A stretch of DNA of 45,148 nt from Bacillus marasmi (GTDB lineage Bacteria > Bacillota > Bacilli > Bacillales > Cytobacillaceae), in assembly GCF_902168435.1 (NCBI RefSeq), contig NZ_LR656187.1, positions 1 to 45,148 of the forward strand. The letters are read 5' to 3'. The stretch's first letter is position 1. Every line of letters begins with the position of its first letter. Position numbers and translations under genes: made by a program. The notes below the pieces were generated by a model that saw nothing but the letters and a program-made list of their open reading frames with translations, did no database searches and had not been told where the DNA came from. Below are positions 8,586-20,387 of this stretch, one piece after another.

Positions 8586-10788
8586 ACCAACTCCCGAGCA
8601 AATTAAGTCTGAGAGAATTTATGCGGAAATGGGTATGTCTGATGCGGAATTTGCTAATGTGGAAAAAATCCTCGGCCGCACGCCTAACTATACCGAAACC
8701 GGGTTATTTTCGGTTATGTGGTCAGAGCATTGTAGCTATAAAACTTCTAAGCCAATCTTGAAAAGATTTCCAATCACTGGTGAAAAAGTGCTTCAAGGAC
8801 CTGGTGAAGGTGCTGGGATTGTTGATATTGGCGACAATCAAGCAGTTGTTTTTAAAATTGAAAGCCATAACCATCCATCTGCAATTGAACCGTATCAAGG
8901 TGCTGCTACCGGTGTAGGTGGTATCATCCGTGATGTGTTCTCGATGGGTGCAAGACCAATTGCGATGCTGAATTCTTTACGATTCGGAGAGCTTTCTGAT
9001 TCTGCACGCGTACGTTATTTGTTTAAAGAAGTTGTCGCAGGTATTGCTGGCTACGGGAACTGTATGGGAATACCAACGGTTGGTGGAGAAGTGCAATTTG
9101 ACCCTTCTTATGATGGAAATCCATTAGTAAACGCTATGTGTGTCGGTTTAATTGATCATAAAGATATTAAGAAAGGTCAAGCACACGGAGTTGGAAACAC
9201 CGTTATGTATGTTGGTGCGAAAACAGGCCGTGACGGAATCCATGGTGCAACGTTTGCATCTGAGGAGTTACATGATGCTTCTAGTGAGGATCGTCCAGCA
9301 GTTCAAGTCGGTGACCCATTTATGGAAAAACTTCTTTTAGAAGCTTGTTTAGAATTGATCCAATGTGACGCGCTTGTTGGGATTCAAGATATGGGTGCAG
9401 CAGGATTGACTAGCTCAAGTTCTGAGATGGCAAGTAAAGCTGGATCAGGTATGGAATTGAATCTTGATTTTGTACCACAGCGTGAAACGGGTATGACTCC
9501 ATATGAAATGATGCTTTCTGAATCACAGGAGAGAATGCTAATTGTTGTCCAAAAAGGCCGTGAGCAGGAGATCGTTGATATCTTCTCTAAATATGATCTT
9601 GAAGCAGTTGCTGTTGGTGTCGTAACGGATGACAAAATGTATCGTTTAATTCATAAAGGTGAAGTGGTTGCCAACGTTCCAGTTGATGCATTGGCTGAGG
9701 ATGCTCCGGTTTATCAAATGCCATCTGCAGAGCCACAGTATTTCCGTGATTTCCAAGCAATGGAAAATGAAGTACCTACAGTTGAAAACTATACTGAAAC
9801 TTTAACTCAATTATTACAACAGCCTACGATTGCTTCAAAAGAGTGGGTTTATGATCAATATGATTATATGGTTCGAACAAATACAGTTGTAGCACCTGGT
9901 TCTGATGCTGCTGTTCTTCGAATCAGAGGAACAGAAAAAGCTTTAGCGATGACTACTGACTGTAACTCACGTTATCTATATTTGGATCCAGAAACTGGTG
10001 GGAAAATTGCTGTGGCTGAAGCTGCCCGCAATATTGTCTGCTCAGGGGCAGAACCACTAGCAGTAACCGATAACTTAAACTTTGGTAATCCAGAAAAGCC
10101 TGAGATTTTCTGGCAAATCGAGAAATCTGCTGACGGTATTTCAGAAGCTTGCCGTGTGTTATCTACACCGGTAATTGGTGGAAATGTATCTATGTATAAT
10201 GAAACGAACGGAAATGCGATTTATCCAACGCCTGTAATTGGTATGGTTGGTCTTATTTCTGACGTAAAACATATTACTACTCAAAACTTCAAGGCTGCTG
10301 GTGATTTAGTTTATCTTTTAGGGGAAACTAAAGATGAATTTGGCGGTAGTGAACTACAAAAAATGCTTAACGGAAAAATCTATGGTCAATCTCCTAGCAT
10401 TGATTTAGCAGTGGAAAAAGACTATCAACAAAAAGTTTTAGCAGCGATTCGTGCTGGTTTAGTTGAGTCAGCTCATGACTTGGCTGAAGGTGGTTTGGCT
10501 GTAGCAGTAGCTGAGAGTGCGATTGGCTCAAATGGACTTGGTGCTGAAATTAATTTATCAGGTAACCCTGTGTCAGCATTATTCGCAGAATCACAATCAC
10601 GCTTCTTATTAACTGTCAAAAAGGAAAATCAACAAGAATTCGAAAAATTAGTGGGTGCAACTCTTATTGGTGAAGTAACAGCACAGCCAGTTTTATCGAT
10701 TGCTGTTGACGGAAATAAACTAATTAACGAACAAGTTGAGAATTTAGAGAAGGCTTGGAAAGGAGCTATTCCATGCTTGCTGAGTTAA
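8569..10788 (+). CDS. purL: Phosphoribosylformylglycinamidine synthase subunit PurL
   Basis: PurL is the ATP-using synthase subunit that turns FGAR plus ammonia into FGAM. At 739 residues it is the small form that needs separate PurS and PurQ, both encoded just upstream. The motif [13 protein letters not shown] with His54, the ATP-site segments [20 protein letters not shown] and later GGNVSMYNE, show the duplicated PurM-like fold. Its start lies within purQ with GGAGG about seven bases upstream. The end overlaps purF by 16 bases. Confidence 0.97.
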   Translation: MSLKLEPTPEQIKSERIYAEMGMSDAEFANVEKILGRTPNYTETGLFSVMWSEHCSYKTSKPILKRFPITGEKVLQGPGEGAGIVDIGDNQAVVFKIESHNHPSAIEPYQGAATGVGGIIRDVFSMGARPIAMLNSLRFGELSDSARVRYLFKEVVAGIAGYGNCMGIPTVGGEVQFDPSYDGNPLVNAMCVGLIDHKDIKKGQAHGVGNTVMYVGAKTGRDGIHGATFASEELHDASSEDRPAVQVGDPFMEKLLLEACLELIQCDALVGIQDMGAAGLTSSSSEMASKAGSGMELNLDFVPQRETGMTPYEMMLSESQERMLIVVQKGREQEIVDIFSKYDLEAVAVGVVTDDKMYRLIHKGEVVANVPVDALAEDAPVYQMPSAEPQYFRDFQAMENEVPTVENYTETLTQLLQQPTIASKEWVYDQYDYMVRTNTVVAPGSDAAVLRIRGTEKALAMTTDCNSRYLYLDPETGGKIAVAEAARNIVCSGAEPLAVTDNLNFGNPEKPEIFWQIEKSADGISEACRVLSTPVIGGNVSMYNETNGNAIYPTPVIGMVGLISDVKHITTQNFKAAGDLVYLLGETKDEFGGSELQKMLNGKIYGQSPSIDLAVEKDYQQKVLAAIRAGLVESAHDLAEGGLAVAVAESAIGSNGLGAEINLSGNPVSALFAESQSRFLLTVKKENQQEFEKLVGATLIGEVTAQPVLSIAVDGNKLINEQVENLEKAWKGAIPCLLS

Positions 10789-12185
10789 GAGGCTTAAATG
10801 AAGAGTGCGGAGTTTTCGGCGTTTGGGGACATAGTGACGCTGCAAGCATTACTTATTACGGCCTTCATGCACTTCAGCACCGCGGACAAGAGGGAACGGG
10901 AATTGTAACCACTGACGGTGAAAAACTAGAAATCGTCAAAGGTGAAGGTCTTGTCACAGAAGTGTTCACTTCTGAAGTGATGTCAGAATTAAAAGGAAAA
11001 GCCGCTATTGGTCACGTTCGTTATGCGACTGCTGGCGGCAGCGGCTACGAAAACGTGCAGCCACTGCTTTTCCATTCACAATCTGGAAGCATTGCTCTTG
11101 CACATAATGGTAACTTGGTTAATGCCAGATTGATTAAATCGATCCTTGAGCAGCAAGGGAGTATTTTTCAAACAAGCTCTGATACTGAGGTATTAGCCCA
11201 TTTAATTCGTCGCAGTGGCGAACGGCATATGAAGGATCAAGTTAGAAATGCGTTAAAGCAAATCGAGGGGGCATTTGCTTACTTGATTTTAACCGAATCA
11301 GAAATGATGGTGGCACTTGATCCACATGGTTTACGTCCACTTTCACTTGGGAAACTAGGTGATGCATATATTGTTGCTTCTGAAACATGTGCATTTGACG
11401 TAGTTGGAGCTGAGTTTGTTCGTGATGTATTACCTGGCGAATTATTAATTATTAATGATGAGGGTATTTCGAGCGAGTTCTTCTCTGATAACAAACCAAG
11501 TGCTATCTGTGCGATGGAATATATTTATTTTTCAAGACCAGATAGTGATATTCATGGCATTAATGTTCATACTGCTCGTAAGAATATGGGGAAAAAATTG
11601 GCTGTTGAAGCAAAAATTGAAGCGGATGTTGTAACTGGTGTTCCAGATTCAAGTATATCAGCAGCAATTGGCTATGCTGAGGCAGCAGGCATTCCTTATG
11701 AAATGGGCTTAGTAAAAAATCGCTATGTTGGCCGGACCTTTATTCAGCCATCACAATCATTGCGGGAGCAAGGCGTCAAAATGAAGCTTTCCGCTGTTCG
11801 TGGCGTAGTTGAAGGGAAACGGGTAATTATGGTGGACGACTCGATTGTGCGCGGTACAACGAGCCGAAGAATCGTAACAATGCTTAAGGACGCTGGTGCG
11901 ACTGAAGTACATGTTGTTATCAGTTCACCACCTATTCAGAATCCATGCTTCTACGGTATTGATACTTCAACGAAAGAGGAATTAATTGCTTCTTCTAACA
12001 CTGTTGAAGAAATCCGGGAACTAATCGGGGCGGATTCATTAACATTTATTAGTATTGAAGGAATGCTCGAGGCGATTGGCCGAGTTGATAAGGATAAGAA
12101 CTGTGGCCATTGTTTAGCATGCTTTACTGGAGAATATCCAACCGAGCTTTATCCAGATACACTGCAATATTACTATCAAAAATAA
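10773..12185 (+). CDS. purF: Amidophosphoribosyltransferase PurF
   Basis: PurF makes phosphoribosylamine from PRPP and glutamine, the committed step. The start ATG 10773 gives [11 protein letters not shown] followed by Cys12, the propeptide and N-terminal nucleophile arrangement of the Bacillus enzyme; an in-frame ATG 18 bases earlier would place the ribosome site AAGGAGC inside the gene. The PRPP loop [14 protein letters not shown] and cysteines in CAMEY, NPCFYG and NCGHCLAC, which in B. subtilis hold an oxygen-sensitive 4Fe-4S cluster, are present. The product is 470 residues. A hairpin overlaps its stop codon. Confidence 0.97.
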   Translation: MLAELRGLNEECGVFGVWGHSDAASITYYGLHALQHRGQEGTGIVTTDGEKLEIVKGEGLVTEVFTSEVMSELKGKAAIGHVRYATAGGSGYENVQPLLFHSQSGSIALAHNGNLVNARLIKSILEQQGSIFQTSSDTEVLAHLIRRSGERHMKDQVRNALKQIEGAFAYLILTESEMMVALDPHGLRPLSLGKLGDAYIVASETCAFDVVGAEFVRDVLPGELLIINDEGISSEFFSDNKPSAICAMEYIYFSRPDSDIHGINVHTARKNMGKKLAVEAKIEADVVTGVPDSSISAAIGYAEAAGIPYEMGLVKNRYVGRTFIQPSQSLREQGVKMKLSAVRGVVEGKRVIMVDDSIVRGTTSRRIVTMLKDAGATEVHVVISSPPIQNPCFYGIDTSTKEELIASSNTVEEIRELIGADSLTFISIEGMLEAIGRVDKDKNCGHCLACFTGEYPTELYPDTLQYYYQK

Positions 12186-12210
12186 GCGGCATATTTAGTA
12201 TGTCGCTTTT
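12184..12210 (+). promoter_or_regulatory. Hairpin between purF and purM
   Basis: AAGCGGCATA and TATGTCGCTT pair over ten positions, with one wobble, around a 5-base loop. The left arm overlaps the purF stop codon and the right arm runs into TTTT then CCTTT. It may be a weak terminator or a 3'-end stabiliser that sets the ratio of upstream to downstream pur products. Confidence 0.5.
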
Positions 12211-12243
12211 CCTTTAATAAGACTAAAAAGGGGAATTATGAAA

Positions 12244-13269
12244 ATGGCAAATGCTTATAAAGAAGCCGGAGTCAATATCGAAGCAGGATATGAAGCGGTT
12301 GAAAGAATGAAGCAGCATGTTGCAAAGACAGCTAGATTAGGAGTCATGGGCGGTCTTGGCGGCTTTGGTGCGATGTTTGATTTATCAGCGTTAAACCTGA
12401 AGGAGCCAGTATTAGTATCTGGTACTGATGGAGTTGGCACAAAGCTTATGCTAGCGTTTATGGCAGACCGTCACGATACAATCGGAATCGATGCAGTGGC
12501 AATGTGTGTGAATGACATTGTTGTTCAGGGAGCAGAGCCTCTTTATTTCCTTGATTATATCGGTTGTGGCCAAGCGGAACCTGCAAAAATTGAAATGATT
12601 GTCAAAGGTGTAGCTGATGGCTGTGAACAAGCAGGTTGTGCGTTGATCGGTGGAGAAACAGCGGAAATGCCAGGCATGTACGATGTTGAGGAATATGATA
12701 TTGCCGGATTTGCTGTTGGTGCTTGTGAAAAATCAAACCTGATTACAGGTAAGGATATTAAAGCGGGGGACGTATTAATTGGATTAGCGTCAAACGGTAT
12801 TCATAGTAACGGTTATTCGCTTGTACGTAAAGTGTTCTTAGAAAAAGCAAAATTAAGCTTGGATGAAAACATTGAAGAGCTTGGATGCACTTTGGGGGAA
12901 GAGCTGCTGAAGCCGACAAGAATCTATGTAAAATCGATTCTATCAGCTTTGAAAAAATTTGAAATTAAAGGGATGGCTCATATTACTGGTGGCGGATTCC
13001 TTGAGAATATTCCAAGAACCTTCCCGAGCGGTTTAGGTGCAGAAATTAAAGAAGGCAGCTGGAAAATTCCTCCTATATTCTCATTACTAGAAAAGCACGG
13101 TGAAATTAAACATGAAGAAATGTTCAACATTTTTAATATGGGCATCGGTATGGTAGTCATTGTTGATAAAGATCAAGTTGATGAAGTGGTTGCGCATTTT
13201 AATTCATGTGGGGAAACTGCCACTATCATTGGTGAAATGACCGAAACTGAAGGCATTTCGATTATTTAG
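12244..13269 (+). CDS. purM: Phosphoribosylformylglycinamidine cyclo-ligase PurM
   Basis: PurM closes the imidazole ring, making AIR from FGAM and ATP. The protein starts [19 protein letters not shown] as in other Bacillus PurM proteins, and shows [21 protein letters not shown] and [11 protein letters not shown]. Another ATG two codons upstream (12238) lies only four bases after the AAGGGGAA ribosome site; 12244 has about ten bases of spacing and the family N-terminus, so I prefer it, with little difference in product (341 or 343 residues). It follows purF after a 58-base gap with a hairpin. Confidence 0.95.
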   Translation: MANAYKEAGVNIEAGYEAVERMKQHVAKTARLGVMGGLGGFGAMFDLSALNLKEPVLVSGTDGVGTKLMLAFMADRHDTIGIDAVAMCVNDIVVQGAEPLYFLDYIGCGQAEPAKIEMIVKGVADGCEQAGCALIGGETAEMPGMYDVEEYDIAGFAVGACEKSNLITGKDIKAGDVLIGLASNGIHSNGYSLVRKVFLEKAKLSLDENIEELGCTLGEELLKPTRIYVKSILSALKKFEIKGMAHITGGGFLENIPRTFPSGLGAEIKEGSWKIPPIFSLLEKHGEIKHEEMFNIFNMGIGMVVIVDKDQVDEVVAHFNSCGETATIIGEMTETEGISII

Positions 13270-13279
13270 GGGGATACGG

Positions 13280-13870
13280 ATGAAAAACATTGCTGTCTTT
13301 GCATCCGGGAATGGAAGCAATTTTCAAGCTATTATCGATGCAGTTCAAGACGGGTCCTTAACTGCATCAATTAATCTTCTCGTGTGTGATAAACCAAATG
13401 CTTACGCAGTTGAACGGGCAAAAGCGGCAGGAATTGAGTACTTTGCGTTTACTGCTAAGGATTTTTCTGATAAGCAGGCATATGAAACGGAAATTTTAGC
13501 AAAGTTAGCAGAGTACAAGATTGATTTAGTCGTATTGGCAGGCTATATGAGACTAATTGGTCCAACTCTACTGTCGGCGTATGAAGGGCGAATTATCAAT
13601 ATTCATCCGTCGCTATTGCCAGCTTTTCCTGGGAAGGATGCAATGGGTCAGGCACTTCGTGCAAAGGTGAAGGTAAGCGGTGTAACGGTACATTATGTTG
13701 ATGCAGGAATGGATTCCGGTCCGATTATTGCACAAGAAACAGTCGATCTTACTGAGAATGAAACAATTGAAACATTACAAGAAAAGATACATAGAGTGGA
13801 GCACCAGTTGTATCCAGCGGTGATACAGATGCTAGTGTCCAAATCGAGGGAGGAAGTAAAAAATGGCTAA
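13280..13870 (+). CDS. purN: Phosphoribosylglycinamide formyltransferase PurN
   Basis: PurN transfers a formyl group from 10-formyltetrahydrofolate to GAR. The 196-residue protein has the N-terminal [12 protein letters not shown] phosphate-binding loop and the catalytic residues Asn107, His109 (INIHPSLLP) and Asp145 (DAGMDSGP), in the same spacing as the E. coli enzyme. AGGGGGATACGG precedes the ATG. It lies ten bases after purM and overlaps purH by eight bases. Confidence 0.96.
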   Translation: MKNIAVFASGNGSNFQAIIDAVQDGSLTASINLLVCDKPNAYAVERAKAAGIEYFAFTAKDFSDKQAYETEILAKLAEYKIDLVVLAGYMRLIGPTLLSAYEGRIINIHPSLLPAFPGKDAMGQALRAKVKVSGVTVHYVDAGMDSGPIIAQETVDLTENETIETLQEKIHRVEHQLYPAVIQMLVSKSREEVKNG

Positions 13871-15401
13871 AAAGCGCGCGCTTATTAGCGTATCTGATAA
13901 GCAGGGGATTACGGAATTTGCAAAAGGTTTAAGTGATTTAGGCTATGAGCTTATTTCAACAGGTGGAACTAAAAAAGCACTTCAAGAAGCGGGAGTTCCT
14001 GTAATCGGTGTTAACGATGTAACAGGCTTTCCGGAAATTTTAGAAGGTCGTGTAAAAACATTAAACCCATTGATTCATGGTGGTTTATTAGCTAAATTCG
14101 ATAACGAAGATCATCAACAACAAATGGAAGCTCACGGCATTAACCCAATTGAGCTTGTTATCGTAAACTTATATCCGTTCCAACAAACAATTGCCAAGCC
14201 GGATGTAACGGTTGATGATGCGATTGAAAACATTGATATCGGTGGTCCAACAATGCTACGAGCATCTGCAAAAAACCATCAGTATGTAACAGTTATTGTT
14301 GATCCAGAGGATTATCCACGAGTATTAACTGAGTTAAATATGACAGGTGTTGTTCAACCGGCTACTCGTCGTAAATTAGCCGCGAAAGTATTCCGTCATA
14401 CAGCTAGCTATGATGCAATGATTGCTGAATATATGACTGGATTGTCTGGGGAAGAAAATCCTGAAAAACTAACGGTTACTTATGAATTAAAGCAATCGCT
14501 TCGTTACGGAGAAAATCCTCACCAAGAAGCTGCCTTCTACCGTAAGCCACTTGGATCTAATTTCTCAATCGCAAATGCTGAGCAGTTACATGGTAAAGAA
14601 TTGTCTTACAACAATATTAATGATGCGAATGCAGCTCTACAAATTGTTAAGGAATTCTCTGAGCCAGCAGCAGTAGCTGTGAAGCACATGAATCCATGTG
14701 GAGTTGGTACAGGAGCTAATATTTTTGATGCTTATACAAAAGCGTATGAAGCAGATCCAGTATCAATTTTTGGTGGAATTGTTGCTTTGAATCGTGAAGT
14801 TGATAAAGCGACTGCTGAAAAGCTTTATGAAATCTTCTTAGAAATAATTATCGCTCCTTCGTTCTCTGAAGAAGCAATTCAAGTCTTAATTGGCAAGAAA
14901 AATCTTCGCTTATTAACTATTCCGTTTGGTGAAAAACAAAAACCAGAACGCGTGTTAACATCAGTTGAGGGTGGATTATTAGTTCAAGACCAAGATCGTT
15001 ATACATTAGATGATGCAAACATTACAGTTCCAACTAAACGCCAACCAACTGAAGAAGAATGGGAAGCTTTAAAGCTAGGTTGGAAAGTAGTAAAGCATGT
15101 TAAATCAAATGCAATTGTTGTTGCAAATAGTGAAAAAACGCTTGGAATTGGTGCAGGACAAATGAATCGTGTTGGCTCCGCTAAAATTGCGCTTGAGCAA
15201 GCAGGCGAAGCAGCAAAAGGTGCAGGACTAGCTTCTGATGCATTCTTCCCAATGGATGATACCGTTGAAGCAGCAGCTAAAGCAGGAATTACAGCGATTA
15301 TTCAAACTGGTGGATCCATTCGTGACCAGGATTCTATTAATAAAGCAGATGAATACGGAATTGCAATGGTATTCACTGGCGTACGTCACTTTAAACATTA
15401 A
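13863..15401 (+). CDS. purH: Bifunctional AICAR transformylase / IMP cyclohydrolase PurH
   Basis: PurH does the last two steps to IMP. The N-terminal cyclohydrolase domain starts [15 protein letters not shown] with the STGGT loop; the transformylase part has RYGENPHQ and KHMNPCGVG. Length, 512 residues, is normal for Bacillus. One residue is unusual: in the near-invariant cyclohydrolase segment usually read KTLHP, this protein has KTLNP, so Asn68 (codon AAC at 14064-14066) replaces His. GAGGGAGGAAGT lies before the ATG inside purN. A 185-base gap with a repeat element follows before purD. Confidence 0.95.
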   Translation: MAKKRALISVSDKQGITEFAKGLSDLGYELISTGGTKKALQEAGVPVIGVNDVTGFPEILEGRVKTLNPLIHGGLLAKFDNEDHQQQMEAHGINPIELVIVNLYPFQQTIAKPDVTVDDAIENIDIGGPTMLRASAKNHQYVTVIVDPEDYPRVLTELNMTGVVQPATRRKLAAKVFRHTASYDAMIAEYMTGLSGEENPEKLTVTYELKQSLRYGENPHQEAAFYRKPLGSNFSIANAEQLHGKELSYNNINDANAALQIVKEFSEPAAVAVKHMNPCGVGTGANIFDAYTKAYEADPVSIFGGIVALNREVDKATAEKLYEIFLEIIIAPSFSEEAIQVLIGKKNLRLLTIPFGEKQKPERVLTSVEGGLLVQDQDRYTLDDANITVPTKRQPTEEEWEALKLGWKVVKHVKSNAIVVANSEKTLGIGAGQMNRVGSAKIALEQAGEAAKGAGLASDAFFPMDDTVEAAAKAGITAIIQTGGSIRDQDSINKADEYGIAMVFTGVRHFKH

Positions 15402-15424
15402 AATGAATGTGATTTTTCCATTTA

Positions 15425-15555
15425 GTTGATTGGAGAGGAGGGCACGGAGACTCCTGCGGGATTAAAGGGCAATGGGGAGACCCCACAGGCGCTTTAGCGC
15501 CGAGGAGGCTTGCCGCACCGCCCGCGAACCGTTCGTGCCCGGAACGGAAATCAAC
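15425..15555. repeat. Bacillaceae GC-rich palindromic repeat between purH and purD
   Basis: GTTGAT at 15425 and ATCAAC at 15550 are the ends of an imperfect palindrome; GGGCACG and CGTGCCC lie just inside, and GGGGAGACCCC plus GGCGCTTTAGCGCC form inner hairpins. The text GAGACTCCTGCGGG and GAGGAGGCTTGCCGC is typical of a repeat I recognise from many Bacillaceae intergenic regions. It sits within the pur operon, on the transcript before purD, and leaves the purD ribosome site AAGAGGAGG intact. Confidence 0.8.
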
Positions 15556-15571
15556 GGTAGCCAAACATTAA

Positions 15572-16949
<1,378 letters not shown>

Positions 16950-16967
16950 GATATCTCTCCTTCATTT

Positions 16968-17007
16968 AAAGGCTGCCATAACCAATTTGGTTGTAGCAGC
17001 CTTTTTT
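16968..17007 (+). terminator. Terminator of the pur operon
   Basis: AAAGGCTGC and GCAGCCTTT form the stem, with TAACCA and TGGTT(G) extending it inside, and six T follow on the plus strand. It lies 110 bases after purD, beyond the small minus-strand gene, and ends the pur transcript. Confidence 0.88.
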
Positions 17008-17041
17008 ATTTTTGCTGTGATTGTGAATTGCGTACAAGTTA

Positions 17042-17323
17042 TTAAGTCGGATTGTATGGAAGAATTGTCTCTGTATCGATTTCATTGCTTTGTTGTGAAT
17101 TTTGATTTTCTTGGGTGTCTCCCCAGTTTTCGAACAGGGCTGTAAGTGGGCAATAACGAACAATTCCCTCACCAATCTTCATTGCAGCGACAAATGCTAC
17201 AATTAAATACGAGTCGCGCCATGGTCGTTTTACCAGCTTAGCGGTGGTCCAAGCTAGAAGTGTAAAGCCGAGGCTAATTCTAATTAATGCGTTCAGTATT
17301 CCAATATTAGGTTTTATCGTCAT
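17042..17323 (-). CDS. DUF2892 (YgaP-like) small membrane protein
   Basis: The 93-residue protein has two hydrophobic segments (about residues 10-25 and 38-52) and ends in a soluble tail rich in Gln, Asn and Glu. The pattern MTIKPNIGILNALIRISLGF and the later CPLTALFENWG match DUF2892 proteins, small inner-membrane proteins of unknown role, some fused to rhodanese domains. AAGGATGTG stands about eight bases before the ATG. It is transcribed toward the pur operon and ends close to the pur terminator. Confidence 0.82.
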   Translation of the reverse strand: MTIKPNIGILNALIRISLGFTLLAWTTAKLVKRPWRDSYLIVAFVAAMKIGEGIVRYCPLTALFENWGDTQENQNSQQSNEIDTETILPYNPT

Positions 17324-17401
17324 GTGTTTGTCACATCCTTAGTTGAAATTTAACAATTTATTTCCACATTCTTTAGTGCGTTAAATTGCGAAATATGTTA
17401 G

Positions 17402-17486
17402 TATAATAACAATGAAAGGGTTTTCACAAACTCTAGCGCAAGCGTCGGGGGCTCACTTCACAAGCCGCTTGCACTTTCATTGTTTT
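17402..17486 (+). promoter_or_regulatory. yerA promoter -10 and leader hairpin built from a repeat
   Basis: TATAAT at 17402-17407 is a good -10; no strong -35 is visible. Right after it, AACAATGAAAG (17408-17418) pairs perfectly with CTTTCATTGTT (17474-17484), which runs into further T. Inside, GCAAGCG pairs with CGCTTGC. The loop part, with CTCTAGCGCAAGCG and CACAAGCCGCTTGC, resembles the Bacillaceae repeat at 20749. It could act as a terminator in the yerA leader or close off a gene upstream; function is inference. Confidence 0.5.
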
Positions 17487-17520
17487 TGGATATCCCACGT
17501 TTTAGGGAGGGAACGGTACT

Positions 17521-19260
17521 ATGGAACAACGTTATCGATGGAAAAATAAACAATTACGTGAGCATGTTTCCGTATTGGATGGAAAATGCGCACCCACTAT
17601 ATTGCTAAAAAACGCTACTTACCTTAATCAGGTTTTCAAGAAATGGATGAAGGCAAATATTTGGATATATGAGGATCGAATTGTATATGTTGGTGATCAA
17701 TTACCTGAAATGCAATCTAACTGTGAAATTGTTGATTGTAATGGTTATTTAATCGTTCCAGGTTATATAGAACCTCATGCTCATCCTTTCTTATTATATA
17801 ATCCCCACGCATTAGCGGAATATGCCTGCCAGTTTGGAACAACGACCTTAATCAACGATAATTTAATGCTAGCTGTTAATTTAGCCACAAAGGATGCTAT
17901 TTCTTTTATAAAAGAAATGAAGGAAATTCCCGCATCGATGTATTGGTGGTGTCGATTTGATGCTCAAACCGAGATTTTAAATGAAAATCGCGTCTTTTCT
18001 CAAGCAAATATCAAGAATTGGCTAGAGCAAGATAGTGTCCTGCAGGGTGGAGAACTTACCGGGTGGCCAAAGCTGTTGGATGGCGATGATCTACTTTTGC
18101 ATTGGATACAGGAAACGAAACGTGGACGTAAAAAAATAGAAGGCCATTTCCCTGGTGCTTCTGAGAAAACTTTAGCTAAGATGATGTTATTAGGGACGGA
18201 TTGCGATCATGAAGCAATGACGGGGGAAGATGTGTATCGAAGATTGATGCAAGGCTATATGGTCTCGCTACGTCATTCATCGATTCGACCTGACCTGCCT
18301 AAATTATTTACGGAGATTCATGAGCGGGGAATTGATTTTTATGACCGCTTTATTTTAACAACGGATGGCGCCTCTGCAAGTTTTTATGAAAAAGGAATTA
18401 TTGATGAAATGATTCGAATTGCTATTGCTCACGAAGTTCCGGTTATTGATGCCTATAATATGGCTACGGTTAATGTGGCCCGTTATTACGGTATTGACCA
18501 TGTGCTTGGAAATATTGCAACAGGGCGAATTGCCAATCTAAACTTTTTAACAGATGAGAAAAATCCAACCCCAGTATCTGTTTTGGCAAAGGGTCAATGG
18601 ATTAAACGAGATGGGAAAGCTGTAAGCCCTTCTTATCAAGTTCACTGGGAAAATCATGGATTAAAACCTCTCAACATTGAATGGGAGCTAACCTCAGATG
18701 ATATGCAGTTCTCAATGCCATTTGGAATTAAAATGGAGAATTCAGTCATTACAAAGCCTTATTCAATTTATATTGATTGCTCATTGGATGAACTGTCACC
18801 GGATCATGATGAATGCTTTTTTATGCTTATTGACCGGAAAGGAAAGTGGAGAATCAACACTTTGATAAAAGGGTTCGCTAATCGCTTATCAGGTTTGGTC
18901 AGCTCATTTTCAAATACTGGTGATATTATATTAATTGGGAAAAATAAGCAAGATATGTTTACAGCCTTTAATCGCATGAAGGAAATCGGTGGTGGTATAG
19001 TCTGCTGTGAAAAGGGTGTAATTACTCAAGAGATTCCTTTGCAGTTAAAGGGTATCATGTCTGAGAAAAAGGTTGAAGAGTTGATTGTTGAAGAAAATAA
19101 GCTGTTTACTTATTTAAAGGGATGCGGTTATCAGTTTGAGGATCCAATTTACTCAATGTTGTTTTTATCTGCGACTCATTTGCCGTATATTAGAGTAACC
19201 CAGCAAGGCATGTATGATGTAATGAATAAAATGATACTCTTTCCGACTATAATGCGTTAA
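17521..19260 (+). CDS. yerA: Adenine deaminase-like amidohydrolase YerA
   Basis: The 579-residue protein is an amidohydrolase of the adenine deaminase type; length and neighbours (purD before, yerB-yerC-pcrB after) match B. subtilis YerA. The metal-binding HxH is seen in GYIEPHAHPF at about residue 88, and later DCDHEAMTGE and TTDGAS carry further likely ligands. Adenine deaminases convert adenine to hypoxanthine; for YerA this activity is inferred from family rather than shown by the sequence. TTAGGGAGGG precedes the ATG. Salvage use next to the purine operon would make sense. Confidence 0.85.
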   Translation: MEQRYRWKNKQLREHVSVLDGKCAPTILLKNATYLNQVFKKWMKANIWIYEDRIVYVGDQLPEMQSNCEIVDCNGYLIVPGYIEPHAHPFLLYNPHALAEYACQFGTTTLINDNLMLAVNLATKDAISFIKEMKEIPASMYWWCRFDAQTEILNENRVFSQANIKNWLEQDSVLQGGELTGWPKLLDGDDLLLHWIQETKRGRKKIEGHFPGASEKTLAKMMLLGTDCDHEAMTGEDVYRRLMQGYMVSLRHSSIRPDLPKLFTEIHERGIDFYDRFILTTDGASASFYEKGIIDEMIRIAIAHEVPVIDAYNMATVNVARYYGIDHVLGNIATGRIANLNFLTDEKNPTPVSVLAKGQWIKRDGKAVSPSYQVHWENHGLKPLNIEWELTSDDMQFSMPFGIKMENSVITKPYSIYIDCSLDELSPDHDECFFMLIDRKGKWRINTLIKGFANRLSGLVSSFSNTGDIILIGKNKQDMFTAFNRMKEIGGGIVCCEKGVITQEIPLQLKGIMSEKKVEELIVEENKLFTYLKGCGYQFEDPIYSMLFLSATHLPYIRVTQQGMYDVMNKMILFPTIMR

Positions 19261-19319
19261 AATATAAAAGTAATAAAGTACTAAGAGGATGGGACCATAA
19301 CCGGATTGAGGTGAGTAAG

Positions 19320-20369
19320 TTGCTAAAGAGATATCTCACTTTGGCAATGGCTTTTCTCCTTTTATTATCAGGATGTAGCCAAACCAAAGATACCGTAACA
19401 GAGCATAAAGGTAAGGAAGTCCAAAACAATCATAAGGAAACAGTAACCATAGCGAATCATTATCCGTTAACTGGAGTGGCAACGAAGGAAGATATCGGTG
19501 GACGAGCAGTGGCGGTGATGGTTAATAATCATCCTGATGCAAGGCAGCAATCAGGTTTAGATCAAGCCGATATTGTATATGAGCTGCTGGCAGAAGGAAG
19601 CGTCACAAGGTTTCTGGCGATATTCCAAAGTGAAAAGCCGGAGCGAATTGGACCTGTCCGAAGTGCCCGAGAATATTATATTAAATTGGCTAAGGCCTAT
19701 GACAGCATATATATTGCCCACGGTTACAGTGAAGAGGCAAGAAAAATGCTTGAAAGCGGTTATATCGATCATTTAAATGGCATGCAGTATGATGGCTCGC
19801 TTTTTAAAAGGTCATCTGATCGAGTTGCTCCACATAATTCGTATATAACTTATGAAAAAATTATTGAAGGAGCAAATAAAGAAGGCTATTCAATGGAGAA
19901 GGCTCCTGAACCATTGACATTCCTAACAAGGGATGAAGTGGAGAAACTTGAGGGTCAAAAAGCAGATAAAGTCACGGTTGCTTATTATAATAATGCTACT
20001 TTTACAGCAACTTATGAGTACGATCAACAAATTGGAAAATATAAACGATCTTCAGCGGGAGCTCAAACCGTTAATCACGATACGGATGATCCAGTGCTAT
20101 TGGATAATATCTTAGTTGTAGAAACTGCACACCAAACGATTGATGATGCAGGTCGTCGTAAAATCGATTTAAGCTCAGGTGGTAAAGCTTATCTGTTGCA
20201 AAAAGGTATTATTAGGGAAGTTGAATGGAAAAGTCAGGATGGCAAAATTGTCCCAGCACTTAACGGTACTGTTATTGGTTTAGTTCCTGGTAAAACGTGG
20301 ATTAATGTAATCCCTTCAAGTCCTGGACTTTCAGGTTCTGTGAAGTTTGAAGCAAATGAATCAGAATGA
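19320..20369 (+). CDS. yerB: DUF3048 lipoprotein YerB
   Basis: The product begins with a lipoprotein signal peptide, MLKRYLTLAMAFLLLLSGCS, with the lipobox cysteine at residue 19, so it should be anchored outside the membrane. Two DUF3048 regions follow, including GPVRSAREYY and DRVAPHNSY. Function is unknown. I chose TTG 19320 because GAGGTGA stands five bases before it; an in-frame GTG at 19311 lies inside that ribosome site and would add three residues. It lies about 60 bases after yerA and 18 before yerC, in one likely operon. Confidence 0.85.
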   Translation: MLKRYLTLAMAFLLLLSGCSQTKDTVTEHKGKEVQNNHKETVTIANHYPLTGVATKEDIGGRAVAVMVNNHPDARQQSGLDQADIVYELLAEGSVTRFLAIFQSEKPERIGPVRSAREYYIKLAKAYDSIYIAHGYSEEARKMLESGYIDHLNGMQYDGSLFKRSSDRVAPHNSYITYEKIIEGANKEGYSMEKAPEPLTFLTRDEVEKLEGQKADKVTVAYYNNATFTATYEYDQQIGKYKRSSAGAQTVNHDTDDPVLLDNILVVETAHQTIDDAGRRKIDLSSGGKAYLLQKGIIREVEWKSQDGKIVPALNGTVIGLVPGKTWINVIPSSPGLSGSVKFEANESE

Positions 20370-20387
20370 TAAAAGGAGTATTAGAAG

